A stretch of DNA of 12,837 nucleotides. Origin: Spirochaeta sp. (GTDB lineage: Bacteria; Spirochaetota; Spirochaetia; DSM-27196; SLAA01). Location: positions 1-12,837 of the forward strand of contig JAIVHN010000017.1 of the NCBI GenBank assembly GCA_020201015.1, given 5' to 3'. The first letter of the stretch is position 1. Each line of letters begins with the position of its first letter. This document shows, piece after piece, positions 11,873-12,837 of this stretch. The notes under the pieces are model-generated. The model was given only the letters and a program-made list of their open reading frames with translations. It did not search any database and was not told the DNA's origin. The translations under genes and the position numbers were made by a program.

Positions 11873-12837
11873 TTAGTCGAGATATCTTGCCTTAGCAGCT
11901 AAGTGCTGCGTGAAAGTGTGCGAAAACACCGTCTCACGAGTTGGCTTGTGAAGAAAGAACAGGTAGTCGTGCTCCGCAGGATTGGCAGCGCCAGCAATTG
12001 AGTTCAATCCGGGGTTGCCGATAGGCCCAGGTGGGAGACCGACAAAGCGATAGGTGTTGTACGGGTGATCAATTAAGGTGTCGGCAAATGTGGGTTGCAG
12101 GTTGCTGGTGCCCAAAGCGTAGTTTACGGTTGCATCTGACTCGAGGCGCATGCCACGTTGAATGCGATTCCAGAAGACTCCCGCAATTTCATGCACGTCC
12201 TCGGGTGGCGACTCACGCTCCACTATGGATGCCAGCGCGAGCACTTCGCGCAAGCTGCGATTCTGTGCCGCAATTGAGCTTAGAAGCTCTTCTCCGGTGC
12301 GTTGAGCAAATACCGACAGCATTGAGCGAACTATGTCTGTCCCGGGGGTTCCTGGTATCAGGCGGTAGGTTTCTGGGAAAAGGAAGCCTTCTAGTGAGAC
12401 GCCATCCTCGACTTCCTCAAGGAATGTAAAATCTCTATAGGCAGAACTCATATTGGCGGCCTTGGTGAACTCATTAGCCGAGACGATTCCGGTCGCATCA
12501 AGCCGAGCGGCAATTTGTTGTTTGGTAAAGCCCTCCGGTACCGTGACAGCCACCGACTGATCAAGAATATTCCCGCGTTGAAGGTCGTCTAAAATATCTA
12601 CCGGCCGCTGCTCGCGGTCGAATGCATAGACCCCGGCTTGTATCCCCCCATCTGCACCAAAAAACCGTGAATACAGGACAAGCGCGTGTGCGTTAGGTAT
12701 AAGACCAAGCTCTTCCAGTCCTGATGCGGCACTTCGCAGGGTAGTTCCGCGAGGTACCTCAAACACGACTCCGATGTGAGGTACACCGGATGCTGTTGCT
12801 TTATCCGTAGGAATAAACAATGACCGATATCCCCACG
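11873..12837 (-). CDS. mltG: Endolytic murein transglycosylase MltG (YceG-like), N-terminus cut by window edge
   Basis: The frame is open from the right edge to a TAA at 11873-11875, about 321 codons. It cleaves nascent peptidoglycan glycan strands from the outer face of the inner membrane. Visible parts: a LysM-like segment with FEVPRGTTLRSAASGLEELGLI (about 20-41, counted from the in-frame TTG at 12820), the VTVPEGFTKQQIAARL region (92-107), EGFLFPETYRL (144-154), and the catalytic region ASIVERES (197-204), where Glu201 corresponds to the E. coli catalytic Glu218. The family signature MRLESDATVNYALG (224-237) has Glu where most members have Gln. The C-terminus has NTYRFVGLPPGPIGNPG (255-271) and ends ARYLD. 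The N-terminal membrane anchor expected for MltG lies outside the window, so the TTG is not the true start. The GH65 gene follows 107 bp downstream on the same strand and may be co-transcribed. Confidence 0.93.
   Translation of the reverse strand, partial: WGYRSLFIPTDKATASGVPHIGVVFEVPRGTTLRSAASGLEELGLIPNAHALVLYSRFFGADGGIQAGVYAFDREQRPVDILDDLQRGNILDQSVAVTVPEGFTKQQIAARLDATGIVSANEFTKAANMSSAYRDFTFLEEVEDGVSLEGFLFPETYRLIPGTPGTDIVRSMLSVFAQRTGEELLSSIAAQNRSLREVLALASIVERESPPEDVHEIAGVFWNRIQRGMRLESDATVNYALGTSNLQPTFADTLIDHPYNTYRFVGLPPGPIGNPGLNSIAGAANPAEHDYLFFLHKPTRETVFSHTFTQHLAAKARYLD

Noticed and set aside
11766..11890. Separate small gene or N-terminal extension in frame with GH65 (TTG at 11849)
   Set aside because: The frame opens just upstream, inside the end of mltG, but the only start is a TTG with no ribosome binding site. 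The family N-terminus fits ATG 11765, which has AAGGA upstream. Kept only as a remark.
1..12837. Mobile element, prophage or defence system
   Set aside because: No transposase, integrase, terminal repeats, phage structural genes or toxin-antitoxin pair could be recognised; all the larger genes fit chromosomal housekeeping, envelope or signalling families.

Overview
The window looks like chromosomal DNA of a diderm (Gram-negative type) bacterium. It encodes two signal-peptide outer-membrane beta-barrel candidates, a lipoprotein, an MltG-type murein transglycosylase and a lysophosphatidate-acyltransferase-like protein. The mix of a HisKA_2 kinase, a PAS/GGDEF protein, a GH65 phosphorylase and a eukaryotic-type chorismate mutase would fit a free-living spirochaete. 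That is an inference from gene content; no rRNA or other marker is present. I see no tRNA, rRNA, CRISPR array, transposase or integrase.

Layout. The left edge (1-253, minus) is the start of a lipoprotein gene that runs off the window. A 476-bp non-coding stretch (254-729) follows. It holds a 28-bp perfect palindrome with a competing third arm, a 13-bp-stem hairpin, and a stepped tandem-repeat tract (about 20-bp, then 14-bp, then 12-bp units) that ends just before a promoter. From 730 to 4658 (plus) there is a tightly overlapping three-gene operon: a membrane sensor histidine kinase of the HisKA_2 class with a decayed ATPase domain, an FMN-binding flavin-reductase-like protein, and a triple-PAS diguanylate cyclase. 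The overlaps imply translational coupling and one shared signalling task, plausibly redox or ligand sensing feeding c-di-GMP.

From 4700 to 6088 (plus) lies a MarR-type regulator with an inverted-repeat promoter, then an outer-membrane beta-barrel protein. They are followed, convergently, by a class I SAM methyltransferase (6100-6834, minus). A divergent intergenic region leads to an AroQ chorismate mutase of the yeast Aro7 type (7042-7773), a second barrel-like protein (7863-8588) and a PlsC-like acyltransferase (8657-9364), all plus strand. The right part (9333-12837, minus) carries mltG, cut by the window edge, followed downstream by a GH65 glycoside phosphorylase whose 3' end overlaps that of plsC by 32 bp.

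The most unusual items are the kinase-flavoprotein-cyclase operon with its probable pseudokinase, the structured repeat tract at its promoter, the eukaryotic-type chorismate mutase, and a short motif (ATAGTAT) shared by the control regions of marR and both barrel genes.
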